NCBI GenBank assembly: GCA_026545225.1
Contig: CM048852.1
Coordinates: 54,505,146 to 54,569,145, forward strand
Source: Cornus controversa
Lineage: Eukaryota; Streptophyta; Magnoliopsida; Cornales; Cornaceae
Reading direction: 5' to 3'
DNA length: 64,000 nucleotides
Both the position numbers and the translations under genes were made by a program. Of this stretch, positions 12,171-24,289 are shown one piece after another; positions within the stretch are counted from its first letter, which is position 1; the number at the start of each line of letters is the position of its first letter. The notes under the pieces are model-generated. The model did not search any database. It was not told where the DNA came from and saw only the letters and a program-made list of their open reading frames with translations.

Positions 12171-14159
12171 GGCTTTCTGATAGATGGATCAGAATAGTTT
12201 GGTGGGGAAATAGAAATGTAGAGAACATAAAGAGCTTTTGTGATCTGTGATTCTGGAGAGAGTGAAATATGTAAGAGAGAGAGAGAGAGAGTTGAGATGT
12301 GTTCCTGGGTTTGGGAACAGACGCTGCGAGGAATGTGAAAGTTTTCTGAACCAAACAACGCCTTATCAGACCCCATGTTGTATGAAGATATCTTGCAAAG
12401 TTACAAAGCATGTGCCAGTGCGGCAGTGCCAGTGCCATTGCCAGTGCCAGCACCTAGGTGAAGACACGACGTCGTGCGGAGTGTTTTTGAGTCTTCTCTT
12501 TTTCGAGAGGGTTGTTATGCGACTTGACTATGACTAAACATCTAACTTTTGGTTCGTTTGTCGTAACGTGACTTTACATGAAGATTAATTGGTTTAGGGG
12601 AAGAAGCTTCGTATACTTAAAAACTAATTTTCTGGTTGTTTGTGCTAATCCAAGTATTCCTTTAATTATACCTGTGGGACATATGATATGTATATGTGAC
12701 ACACATTTGTTTTTATTTTTTTTGTTGTCACTACTATTCCAATATTTTTGCCTTTTCTTGTTTTTTTTTTTCCTCACGTAAGCAAACCAACCAACGCACC
12801 CAGTCTGTTTCACTTGAAACTTGAGCCCTCCTGTTGAAAAGGACGACGTCATACCATATGTATTTCAAACAAATTGCATAAAATCTGTTTCTACTTTCAA
12901 TTCTTTTTTTACAATATCCCTTTAATTAAAAATTTGATCTAAATCCCTCCAAATATATTGTATATTGATTGCTGCTAGATGTTTGGGATTAACGGCGAGT
13001 TGAAAGGACCAAAATATGTAATTATTTTTCATTGATATGACAAAATGTTATAATTATCTATTTGACGTGTTACATTTTGTTATAATTATTTTTCAATGAT
13101 AAGATTAAAATTAATTCAAATAACTCATTCTGTGGTATTGTTAAAAATTATTTCAAAAGAAAATTTAAATGGTTTTATATATATATATATATAAACTATA
13201 AGATGTTGGTTATTTGTGTTTCCAAGAACTTGCATCTATAAGAAAATGAGAATACTTTGGAACAATTTTTAAATTTTCTTAAATTTTTATTTTTAAAAAA
13301 ATAAAAAGAAAATGAAAACCAAAAATAAAAATTATTTTCAAGAAAACCTATTTTTTTTTAAATTTATATTAAGGGGCCTTTTCGTTATTATAATATCACT
13401 ATAATGGTGCGTAATTTTCAAAAAAATCATTTCTTAAAAATTAAAAATTAAAAAAGAAAATCTAAAATTAAAATTATTTTAAAGAAAACTAAATTCTCTT
13501 AAATTTTTATTAAATAACATTTTGATCATTATAATATCACTTTAATGATGGATTGTCATATACTTATCCATTGGACCTATTGTCATGTCATGTTGTATGC
13601 AACAATACTGATCAATTTTCAGGAAGAATACAGAAACTATTAAGTTGTTACTTTATTACTCACTCCTATCATCATCATGGGCATTTAATGAGTTTGATAA
13701 TTTCATCTTAAAATTTAAACTCAATCTGGATTCTATATTATTTAATAAGTTCATTTACATTTTGAAGGAGAGCTCATAAGAAGGTGTCCTAGAACATCTC
13801 AAAAACAAAAAAGGTTAAAAGCTTTTCTCATCTAGTCATTGAGGAAGAAATCATCAATAAAGGCTTCAAAATCTGTTAGCTACTTTCTTGTTAGCTGTCT
13901 AATCCCACTAAAGCTTGAATTTATTAACCAACTAACAAAATTAATTGGCCGCTTAGTTTCCAAGGTATATTCTCTGGATTACAAATCATGATAATAAATT
14001 TAAAATGTAATATAAAAATGTTGTCACAAACTAAGTCACATAATTTGTTTAAAGGAGTGTTGCTCTCGCGTTCTGCGCACGTTTCTGTTTTGTCACTCTC
14101 TCTATATGATATAAAATTTATCTTTTTCGTGTTCTCACTCCCGACTTAGATCACTAAAT
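12171..14159. other. Intergenic region upstream of the PCS1-like gene
   Basis: The probable PCS1 leader/promoter contains a GA microsatellite (12274-12292). The AT-rich part at 13130-13570 holds degenerate pieces matching the interior of the foldback element at 45693-46286 (the AATATCACT(T/A)TAATG segment). No gene is supported. Confidence 0.5.
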
Positions 14160-14312
14160 ATTTAATGTTGGGCATTTAATTCTTGCTGGTGTAATGATAA
14201 AAAATCTGACATAAACAGCCTGAAGATGCAGGATTTGACTAATTTTGTAAAATAATGGTAAAGCTAAACCAATATTCTTTTAGTGTCAATACATGATGTT
14301 GAGCGAGAAAAA
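14160..14312. repeat. Diverged copy of AVT1 intron 2 sequence
   Basis: TTTAATTCTTGCTGGTGTAA, then AGATGCAGGATTTGA, then GTGTCAATACATGATGTTGA occur here in the same order and orientation as at about 17872-18201, inside intron 2 of the transporter gene downstream. The intron version has extra sequence, including a (TA)n tract, between the blocks. Confidence 0.7.
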
Positions 14313-15080
14313 TGTATTACTTATTTTATAAACCGTGTCTTAATTGCCCTTATATCACATTGAAGACTCCGAACCTAAGATGACCTACACTAGATCTCCT
14401 ATATATGGTTTGATTATGTCCATAAAGCTTGAGGCTAAAAAAAATGTCTTCAGATGGTTGCACATGTTATGTTGGAACAAGGAATGGACACAGGATGATG
14501 ATTGTGGTTGAGGACGTCCATTCCACTGTTGGAAGCCGAGTGAGATGCTAAGGACACTTGTCCACGTGTTAACTGTCAATCGGTGGAAATTCCAATGGTT
14601 GACAATTGGATGTGAAATCCAGTTCGGATAATATCCTATCATCCAACCATGAACAGTCTCACACGAAGTACGAGAAAGTGTCCGAAACACTTACTACTTA
14701 TCAAGCAGATCATAACATTACTTCGATTCACCATATTTATCTTCTTGCACGGTGAGCTTTTGCCAGCTTAAGTTTATATCTACACTATATAATTACAGAA
14801 GAGGGTTTTAAGGAGGAACCTGAGAAGGACCAAAATAATTATACTATGAATGGTATGATTACATGTCAACAAGACTCTATATAGTTTGCTCATCCTCTCT
14901 AGGAGGAGTCTTTGCTCAAAAGAATGTACAGTTAGGCATTTACTTCGAGGCTTTAAATTATATTTCCTTTACTGTCTGTCCAGTATATTTTGCTATAGAT
15001 CAGAGTTTGCTCATGCTTTGGTGGGTACTGGGTACAAAAAGAATATGTGAAGTAGAGCTAGGCTTGCCTTAGTACTCTTG
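14313..15080. other. Region 3' of the AVT1 transporter
   Basis: No coding frame with recognisable features. Polyadenylation signals for the transporter would lie in the AT-rich stretch below 15080. Confidence 0.5.
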
Positions 15081-18000
15081 TCAGCCTATCTTATCAGCAA
15101 TGCTTGCAATTGCTGAATATGTGCCAACAATAGCACACACCACCCCCGCAATGATGATAAAAATGCAAACTCCAACCTACAAGAAAAACAAGAATAATTT
15201 TTATTATTTTTTTCCAGATTTCAAGCAATTGTATAAATGAATCAGTATTCACAAGTGGGCCTTCGGGGTCACAGGGCATAAGCCCAAAGCATTCATTAAG
15301 CCCAAGCAAAGTCAAGACATTGCAAGCCAGCCCATTGGGCAATTTCAAAAGTTAGCCTATACCACAGCTACCTCTCAAGTCTTAACTGTATCCTGTCAAT
15401 AATTTTTTTTCCCCTGCCAAATAATGCACACATTTTACTCTACCACGGTACCACCAAGGAATGTAGTCTAGTGGTACTTTCTCACTTTCTAATGTAAGAA
15501 GTCAAAGTTCAAGTGTCCACAGGGACAAAGTGGGTGTGTGAGAGCTTCAACTAGTGTTACCACCAAAGAATGTAGTCTAGTGGTACTTCCTCATCTTCCA
15601 ATGTAAGAAGTCGGAAGTTCAAGTGTCCACAGGCACAAAGAGGAAAAAATGAATGGTATGCTAAGTTTTTGTTTAAAAAGAAGATAAGAGAACAAAGAGT
15701 AAAAAGTTTAAATGATATAATGATAATGAAGGAGAAGAAAATTTTTACCTGCAACTTTGATAATCTATCATGGAGTATGCTGAGATAGCATGCGGACGGT
15801 AGGATAAAACTCTATAATAAACATCAAGCAGCCAAGTTAATCCATAATATATTGTGTTACTGCATAGATGACTGGACATTGAATTGAAGGGTAAATGATG
15901 AAAAACTTACTACAAGCATGACAAGTAAAGATCCAATCAATGCCGTCACAGATTCTAAAGCCAAAATTTACAAACAAACAAACAAAAAGAGAACAGTTTA
16001 GCAGACAACAATTGTCCATTTCATTCTTCATTTTATTTCTGTTATGTTTAATATTCCCTTTTAGGGCCATAGATTCTTTACTGGCTGCTAATAAACATTT
16101 AGAGTCAGTGAACATATGAAGTGGAGGTTCATACCAAAGAATGGTACTGCTAACGCCACGATTAAAGTTGAAATTACTAAAACTGTTCTGATAATTATTG
16201 ATACACCGTAAGATCTCAACTGAGCCGAAGGCAAGAGCTCCTCTATACTGAAGGCTACAGGAGTGATTGTCAAGGCATATTTTGTAACTGGGCTCAGAAC
16301 CTAAAATGCGAAATAAGATATATTTAGTGCAGCATCATATTACCGCTAGTCCTAGCTAATATCAGTATATAGTTGCATATTTGGTTTTGGACTTAAACTA
16401 GTCTTTCAATCCAATGAAATGCTGTGAGACCAAGCAATAGGACACCTACAATTTGATTAAATTTTTATCCATACCGTAGTCCATGCTGCAATTTTAGAAG
16501 CAACAAATTTTTTAGGCATGTTTAAAGTGAACTGAGATTCAGTCGAGTCACCAAACATCAGAAAGCCGCATATTGCTACCCCAGCATAGAGAAGCACAGA
16601 TGCAACAAAGCTGCACAAGAGTACTAAACAAATATTAGACAGATAAAAGATTTAGTCCTCATTTTAAAGGAAATCCTTAAAATTCTCATATTTTTTCATA
16701 TTATCATTAGGATTTCATGTCATTTTCAATTATCAGGATAAAAGAATACTTGTGACAAGTTTAAGAATAATTTCAATGAATTCGCCTGAAATGAAGTAAT
16801 CACCTGATAATTAGAATAGATGGAAATTTTGATGGTTGCTTCATGGAAGAATAAATATTCGGAAAAACAGAATGGCTGCCAAAGCAAAAACCAAACAAAC
16901 CAACTGTGACAGGAAGGTTTGCAAGGTTTAAAGCTGTCCCGCTTGGATGAAACCCAACTTGATCAATGACCCCAGCCCATAGCAAGCAAAGCACTACCAG
17001 CACCGATGTAACTATTCCTCCAGCTGAACACAAATGCTTCAAGATTAGCTGCTGTAGCTTAAATGTGCAACTTTAGTTTTACATGTGAAGAAAGTGGAAA
17101 AGGGACATAGGATTAGAAACCTGAAACATACGAAAGTAGACTAAGGTCTCGAAGCCAAACAGTTGGAAGAATAAAAATAGTGGATGTAATTGCAAAGATT
17201 TGATGAGAATCAAGATGAAATCCAGCAAAATCCATGTCGGTGTTTGGGAATAATGTTGACAGATTATCACTCATCATAATTAAGAACTCCACACAGGTAG
17301 ACTGCACAGAAGAGTAATTCAGTTTTTAGTGCAAACCAAAATCAGGGGAAAAACACAAAAAAAGAGAACTATTATCAATCAATAAAGGAATAGAACTTGC
17401 ACTTACATATAAGTCTGTGTATAAGATTATCTGTATTAAACCAGTAGCTGTGTCAGCCTTGCTAAATATATTGTTATGTATTCAGTTTCTAATGATACTG
17501 ATTTTGTTAATCTAATGTATGACTATAAACATTTGATATTTGTATGGAACTTACAGCTATGAATATGCGACCAGTGACCCCAAAAGCAGCCTGCCCAATA
17601 TCTGGGTAAGTTTTGAGTTCAGGAGAGCTATCTAAACACTGCTTCAACAAAATCCCAGTATAGCAAGATATGATACCCATGATAAAGAGAAGCAAGAGGC
17701 TCCACCACCCTCCTTCTTTAAGTGCATAAGGAGTTGTGAGAAGTCCTATCCCGCATAGAACATTTATTGCTGTATTTGAAGGCAAAGAAAATTCTCAAAT
17801 ATATAGAGGGGTAGATAGAAAGAGAACATCCAAAAGCAACTAAAAAAAAGCATCCCGGAAATTTATTGCTGCATTTAATTCTTGCTGGTGTAAAAATTCT
17901 GATATAAAAAGCCTGGAGATGCAGGATTTGAGTAATTTTGTGAAATAAAGCAAAAGCTTAACCAATCTTCTATCTTCTCCTTTTAGTATTGGGTATTTGG

Positions 18001-18113
18001 GAATACAGGTTTGAGTAATGTTATAAAATAATGCTAAAGTTAGGCCATCTTTCCCTTTCAGTATCCATAGTAGAGAAATCTAATTCTTTTTCAACCCTAT
18101 CATCTCATAGTAC

Positions 18114-18165
<52 letters not shown>

Positions 18166-20513
18166 TACTCAGTATTACTTGTGTCAATACATGATGTTGA
18201 GAGAACCAAAATCAGGATAAAAAACAGGTGTTTGAAGCAACCTGGAAGCATTTTTCAAAATGTAAGAAAACCCTGAATTCAAACATTATGTTGGAGAATG
18301 GCTAGTAATATCAAATTCTAAGACCAAAGATCAAGGATTTCAACCAAAAATGATTGAAATAATAGTTTATAGGACATTACAGATGTTTGAAGGATAAGTA
18401 TGCCTGTTAATTGTTTAATTCAGTTTCACATGAATGCTTGAGTAAATGTAGAAGGGTTGCAATGGGGATTTTAGTGGTTCAACCTTGAGAGATAAGGTGT
18501 CCCTTGGAGGCTTAAGTTATGTGGGAGTTATTGTCTATTTATTGAATGACAGAAAAAAAAAGTGACACAAAAAAATGTGACTCAAAATTATTGGACACTT
18601 TTGTATCTGATTTTCCACGTAACACATGCCAATAGATCAATAAAATGTGATCAGAAGAATGTGTGTAGTTTTTACCATTAAGGACCGATTGGGCATATGA
18701 ACACTGATGTGGTGGTGGAAATTCATTGAGAGAGAGACTTGAGTAGGAAGTTGCAGAAAACTTGGAAGGAAAAGTTGAGGTAGGCACTTCTTCTTTGTCT
18801 AAGCTTGTTGCAGAAATGAGGGGTTTGGTTAAGGAAGAGTCAGCTATGGAGGGCTGAGGTCTCTTGTATGCTGAAGTCAAGAAGGAGTCGCTTATTCTTT
18901 TCAAACTTTTCCCTGTTAGGAAGCTAACAGTGGGAGGGGTCACACTTGTGTACATGTCCATTGACTGCCTGCATATATTGAGAAAAATAATAATAAGAAA
19001 AAGAAAATTTTGGTACACTTTTTAAACCATTTTGTGTCTTTCTTTCAGTTTCCAGAGAAGTACTAAATACTACTGATTTTGAACCTAATCTCTGATGTCT
19101 AAAGCTAAAGCACTAGCTTTGAACATCAGAAACAGGTAAACTTGGTTCTTCTAATTAATAACTGATTGCTTAGAATTTGGAAAAATCTCTTGCTTCTACA
19201 AGTAAAAAGAAAAAGTTGGTTCTTCTAATCAATAACTGATTGCTTAGAATTTGGAAAATGCTCTTGTTTCTACAAGTAAAAAGAAAACCATTACTTTCAA
19301 AACAATAAGCATCAACAATTTTTGGTTCTAGCATTCACACAAACAATTGATAGTGAAACAAATGTCGAAGAGGACCTAGACCCTTACTGCCTCTTAAAAT
19401 CCTCTCCAGTGCACTGAAACGTCCAGATCCAAGGAGCAATTATAGCAATATACATATATATATAGCAACTCATTGCAAGAATGCTCATTATTAGTTCCAC
19501 CCACACCATAAACACTTTTTGTAGGTCTAATGCCTCAACTCTGGTAATATTCTTCTTGAACAATTGAGAAGTATAGTCACACCAATCAATGAACAATCGG
19601 ACATGTTAACGTTGGATAAAATAGAATCAAGTAGGCATATCTTTTTAAAAAAAACTCTCATCATGTCTACATCAAATGAGTGATGACATTAAATCATGAT
19701 ACAAGCCTGTTTGGTTTAGTTATTTGAAAATAATTTTCAAAAAATGTATAATTATAAAATAGTTTTTAGAAAACTAAAAAGGATTATTTTATATGAAATT
19801 TGATCTTCTTTAACTCTGTTTTCATGGAACAATTTTCAGAAATCAATCAACTAAGCGAACTTTTGAAATGTCAACTGGATCCCCTATGTTATCTACTGAT
19901 CTTCATTGAAACAGGAAATACCAATATGGAAGAAGATTGATACAGAGGATGCGAGGTACAAAGACTACAATCTAAAAACAATTCTTGTAGCCAATAAGAA
20001 AACTTCAGATTTAGTTAGAAATATCTGACATGAAGCTGTAAACACACAAACTTTTTGTACCCTTCAATTGTTGCAATATTTATCAAATACCTTCGTGCAT
20101 GAAAATTTTCAATCCATGCACGTAGGTATTTGATAAATATTGCAACAATTGAAGGGAACGAAACTTAAACTTTATATATATATATATATATATATGAAAG
20201 TTCAAGCAATCCCAAGCACCCACAATATTGCCCCCTAGCAGGCTGGAACACTCAACAATGATATATCCTTGTTCATACCATCTCGATTAATGTCGATTGA
20301 TATTGATTAATCAAAGAAGTACCTGTAGGTTTGAGGCCATGATGGGCCGTTTAGATCCATGGATGCATTTCGTGATGGAACCGTACGATCCGATTCCATG
20401 TCGTCACCATTCTGACAAGCCCTTTCTGCCTCGTTTTCTTCATCGTCTGTTTCGAAGCCAATCTTACGATCCAGTAGTCCACATTCCTCATCCAGCTTCA
20501 TCTCCAAAGCCAT
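15081..20513 (-). CDS. AVT1-like: Vacuolar amino-acid transporter, AVT1 family
   Basis: Member of the amino acid/auxin permease (Aa_trans) family; AVT1 proteins exchange amino acids across the tonoplast. Exons: 20323-20513, 18676-18968, 17555-17769, 17407-17430, 17121-17301, 16804-17023, 16475-16610, 16135-16300, 15911-15954, 15749-15811, 15081-15176. These total 1629 nt, or 542 residues, with all introns GT-AG. The first about 160 residues are polar and acidic, the cytosolic tail typical of AVT1. The membrane core then begins with NAINVLCGIGLLTTPYAL and holds about ten hydrophobic segments, ending in GTYSAIASIADKIG. The fourth exon is a 24-nt micro-exon coding IILYTDLY. Introns 1, 2 and 10 hold a hairpin, a (TA)n tract and SINE fragments. 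Exon ends were chosen so that every phase agrees and the conserved residues join. AVT1C/D-type rather than AVT3/AVT6, judging by the long N-terminus. Confidence 0.93.
15447..15645. mobile_element. Two SINE-like fragments in AVT1 intron 10
   Basis: Two similar blocks (about 15447-15530 and 15558-15640) each carry GTAGTCTAGTGGTACTT, resembling a pol III A box, and a GTTCAAGTGTCC B-box-like motif about 45 nt downstream. The promoter is tRNA-derived but there is no cloverleaf, so they are SINE heads rather than tRNA genes. Confidence 0.55.
18118..18161. repeat. (TA)n microsatellite in AVT1 intron 2
   Basis: Uninterrupted TA run of more than 40 bp. Confidence 0.9.
19142..19290. repeat. Two-copy tandem repeat, 74-bp period, in AVT1 intron 1
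   Basis: Starts TTGGTTCTTCTAAT at 19142 and again at 19216. The copies differ by a few substitutions and both end in CTACAAGTAAAAAGAAAA. Confidence 0.85.
20060..20156. repeat. Near-perfect inverted repeat (hairpin) in AVT1 intron 1
   Basis: Left arm 20060-20101 and right arm 20115-20156 are reverse complements over 42 bp with one mismatch, around a loop of 13 nt. Weaker pairing continues outward. The hairpin lies within the transcribed intron. Confidence 0.9.
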
Positions 20514-20996
20514 TTGATCCTATATAACTATACACAAAATATAAAGCTATATAACCATTTACAAACATATATGTTCATGTACAACAACTTAAATATATGA
20601 CCAGATATATTACAGTACAATATTCCCAGTTTGAGGCTTTCTATGCTTTTTTTTTTCTCCCGTTTATACAACGTATTAAAATGTGAAGTGAAAGCCAAAA
20701 CAAAAGAAAGGCTAGAGAGAGAGAAAAAAAAAACCTGGTTCAAGGGTACGAGGTCAAATGATGAAGCAAAAGAAACACAACAGAAGAACAATAACGTGAA
20801 ACGAAAAAAATGGGAAAAAAAGAAAAAAGAGAAAGAGTTTGATTTGGTTTCCTTTTCTTATTTATAACTAATTATAACTTTGCTATTTGTATTAAAATCC
20901 TATGCAGAGAAAGTCACTATTTTAATTTCTATTTGAAAGCAAATTGCCTAACAATTAATTAATAATCTTGTACTCCATAAACATTAGAAGTCCTAT

Positions 20997-21117
20997 TCTA
21001 TTGGGTTGTTTGATTTATATTTCTTACTATATAGGATTATTGGGTTGTTTGATTTATATTTCTTATTATATAGGATTATTGGGTTGTTTGATTTATATTT
21101 CTTACTATATAGGATTA
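20997..21117. repeat. Three-copy tandem repeat, 39-bp period
   Basis: ATTGGGTTGTTTGATTTATA followed by TTTCTTAYTATATAGG occurs three times, with one base difference in the middle copy. It lies upstream of the transporter and 3' of the FIP-like gene. The period is a multiple of 3, so it gives a spurious repeated open frame. Confidence 0.9.
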
Positions 21118-21769
21118 AGAGAACTCAGGTGCAATAGAAAAAAAATTAGGATGTTAATTAAGGGTCAAAATATCTTTTGGATTACGAGAGCAGGATGATG
21201 ACTTTTTTTTTTTTTTTTAGAAAATAAAATGAAGAGATATATAAATAGTATAAAATCTTTATATATCCCATTGCTATTTGTTTAAGTCTTTGAACATGTT
21301 AATGTAATTCCGAGAATTTTCATCATAGATATAGCAAAATAGTTTGAAGGATTCAAAGAGCACTCCTAAAATTCTGAAAAAAAGCATGTCCATTTGGGGT
21401 GTTCTTCATTAATCGTGAATGGTCTGAATCTGTAAGATTCTCTTCACATTTCATGATGAAGGATGTAATTTTTGCATGGTGGTGAACAATTCTGATGCAC
21501 ATTTGCCAAATAATTTATACAAATTCACTTATTGTCACCACTGAGTAATAATTTATCAGCAAAAGTCGCACAACAAAAATTCAGGGATCCAGAAATTGGG
21601 ACAACAGTAAACTTTTTATTAGCTTGTAAATACAATTTCTAAGTCCTGTGATCAAAGGAGAAAAACAGCACTGATACAGTGATACTTGAGAAGAGCATTA
21701 CAGCATTGGAGGGAAGTGTTAGGGTTTAGATTTCACATATCAGGAAGGAGTTGAATAGTGTAAGATTGT

Positions 21770-22290
21770 CTATTTGTCAATTTGATTGAGCTTGCCAAGA
21801 CCATTGCAACGAGCACAAACTATCTGAGTCTGGTCCTTGCGAGCAGCATTAGCCCTCAGGGTAGCCCCCGATTGCCTCACAAAACCCGCGCCATCACATT
21901 CAGGACACCTGCGATGACAAAAATCAAAATGATTATTTATGGAGTAAAATTATCATAAATATGAGATAAGAATGCAAAAGTATGATGGAACAGCAATTAC
22001 AGGTCCTTGCGGGAGAAGAGGATAGGGAAGCCGGTTCCTAGCAGAGCCACCGCAGCTGCGCCAGCGATCAGATAGACGGTGCCATCTGCTGATACATCTC
22101 CAACCGCAGCAACCACACTCAAAGATCTATGCTTTTTCTTCTTCTCACCCCTGTTCCAACATGAAACTTTTGAACCCAAAAATGTTGTTGATCTAGCATG
22201 AATGCTAGAGAGAGAGGGAACACCAGTTGCTGCTGCTTGCTTTGCTGAATTTGTAGAAATTAGGGTCCGCAGATGAGCTATGGATGCCAT
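21770..22290 (-). CDS. FIP-like: Small plastid membrane protein with DnaJ-like zinc finger (FIP-like)
   Basis: Two exons (22001-22290, 21770-21908) encode 142 residues. The first about 60 residues are rich in Ser/Ala/Thr and basic, with few acids, like a chloroplast transit peptide. One hydrophobic segment follows (about residues 71-91). The second exon carries two zinc-binding pairs, CPECDGAG (Cys98/Cys101) and CARCNGLG (Cys128/Cys131), as in the cysteine-rich region of DnaJ but without a J domain. I match it to Arabidopsis FIP, the FtsH5-interacting thylakoid protein, on architecture and on its place beside PCS1, AVT1 and FES1 genes. FIP is reported to bind the thylakoid FtsH protease; that function here is inferred. 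A BSD2- or LQY1-type protein is less likely, because those have four Cys pairs. Confidence 0.85.
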
Positions 22291-24082
22291 TTTGTTGAAC
22301 TTCTAATTAGTTTAGTTTCTCAGTTGGATGTAAATATTACACAGCTGCAGATTTTGTAGCACACTTTGTATCTATTGTCCATAGATATGCATGCTTTTAC
22401 TGGATAAGGCCACATCAGAGCTCAAGATTCTTGTGGTTGTCAAGATAAGGATGGTCCCCGCATACTTGCTGATTCAGCCAAAGCCAAAGCCAAAGCCAAA
22501 TCCCAATCTTCATATCTGACCACAATATCCACCTCACACTCATTTTAGGCTCTCATCTGGCTTCCTGCTAAAAGTCTAAAACACACCTTACAACAGAATT
22601 AAAAATGAGGTGTCGAAAGAGATTGACTAGCAACATGGAAATTCAACCTGACATTCATGTGAATCTTGTAACTATCAAGAAAAGTACTGCTTGAAGCATA
22701 ATTGACTAATAATAGTTGTCTAAGTGACCTAGTCAGTTTAATCTAGTCAATTGGCAGCCTCATCGATGAAGTTCATACTGAATTTTCATATTTCAACCTA
22801 TGCATTTGAAGTAAAACATGCCAAATGGATAGCATGCCATGGTCCCAGTACCCTATCTAACAATAATTCAACTCAACTCAATAAAGCCTTGTTCTAAGTA
22901 TCTAGGTTGGCTATATGAATCATGTTTCGTCATTCTGTTCTATTTGAACTCAAAATTTCATTTCAACCCTAAGCTGTCATATTTTTCCTTGCTAACTCAA
23001 TCCAAGTTAATTTTGGTGTTCCTCTTCCTCTAACATTAAATGTGCACCACGTCGCTCTTCCTTACTGGTATAGCTATTGGTTTTCACTACACATGACCAA
23101 ACCAACTTAGTAGATTTTCCCTTATTTTTCTCCAATAGATATTTCAACCATCTCATGAATGTATTAATTTCTCTCATTTATCCTTTATTGTCTTGCCACA
23201 CATTCATATCAAAATCTGCATTTCAAGCAAAACTCATTTTATGAGATACGTTGTTTCTTATCTACCAAAAATGATGTCTCATAAAGTATGACTGGTCTAG
23301 TAACTATTTTCAAATATTTATTTTTCCATTTTCAAAATATATGCAGATTTCTTACTGTTGACAACCATCTACTATAAAATTTTAAGCTATTAGAGAGGGT
23401 GTAACTTTAATATTTAAATCCTTCAACATTTACCTTCATCTTCCTATCAAACAAGTGAAGCATTTGGTCATTTTTACTTGAAAGCTAATAAATTTTGAGG
23501 TTTCTAGACATTGTTAGTGGTGGGAGGTAAAAGATAGTTTCAGACAAATTAATTGCAATGTTTATACAGAAAAAAAATAAATATATATTAAAAAAACCAC
23601 CCACATGTACTAACTTCTTAACCATCATTTGAAATAACAAAGTGTGACGGCCTACATCGCTTGGGAGGAGAAAATGCTGGCACTTATAAGGAGGGTGCCT
23701 CCTACCTGTGTAGGCACATAAAACCCGAGCACCAAGAGGGTGAAAAGGTCCCAAGAGATGCAGACACGTTTTGAAAACCGTAGAAAAAAAAATAGCTACT
23801 ACAATTAACAAAAGTGCAGGAAAAATATGATTAATACACAGAACCTCAATAATAGAGGTTCAAACAAATTAATTATATGGTTTATAAGGAACAACAAAGA
23901 AATAAACCACTAGCATGTACTAACCCCTTAACAATCAGCTGAGAACAAAGAATGGGAGAAAATAAATTACTACTATTACAGTTACCAACAGTGCTGGAGC
24001 ATTAAAAATCTACTATGATTTATCACTGCCAGAACATCAGCAGTTAAAAATGTCATTAGCTGCACAAACAGGATATTTCTTG
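22291..24082. other. Intergenic region upstream of the FIP-like gene
   Basis: No gene. The sequence around 23545-23640 and 23782-23815 resembles 23860-23995, an old local duplication whose first copy is split by the LTR-like fragment at about 23641-23780. Confidence 0.5.
23641..23780 (+). mobile_element. Degenerate short LTR/TRIM-like fragment
   Basis: TGTGACGGCCTACATCGCTT, then GGAGGAGAAAATG, a TTATAAGG TATA-like box, and finally CACGTTTTGAAAACCGT. This is a composition I associate with small plant LTRs. It interrupts one copy of a local duplication. No internal region or second LTR is present. Confidence 0.4.
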
Positions 24083-24289
24083 CATATGCCAAAGAATAGG
24101 GCCTTCATTTCCTATAATTTTCTTCCCCTGTGAAGAAGTACCAGTATAATTTGATGAATGGAAACATAAATGTCTTCCATTTCAAGACATATGCCAAAGA
24201 ATAGGGCCTTCATTTCCTATAATTTTCTTCCCCTGTGAAGAAGTACCAGTATAATTGGATGAATGGAAACATAAATGTCTTCCATTTCA
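24083..24289. repeat. Tandem duplication, 105-bp period
   Basis: CATATGCCAAAGAATAGGGC starts at 24083 and 24188, and the copies are almost identical (a T/G difference in ATAATTTGATG versus ATAATTGGATG). The near-identity implies a recent event. Confidence 0.9.

Noticed and set aside
15470..15640. tRNA genes suggested by A- and B-box-like motifs
   Set aside because: No cloverleaf can be drawn and the two blocks are similar to each other, as expected for SINE heads.
20968..21198. Repeated-peptide frame (LLGCLIYISYYI units)
   Set aside because: Made by a 39-bp tandem DNA repeat whose period is divisible by three; no start context or family.
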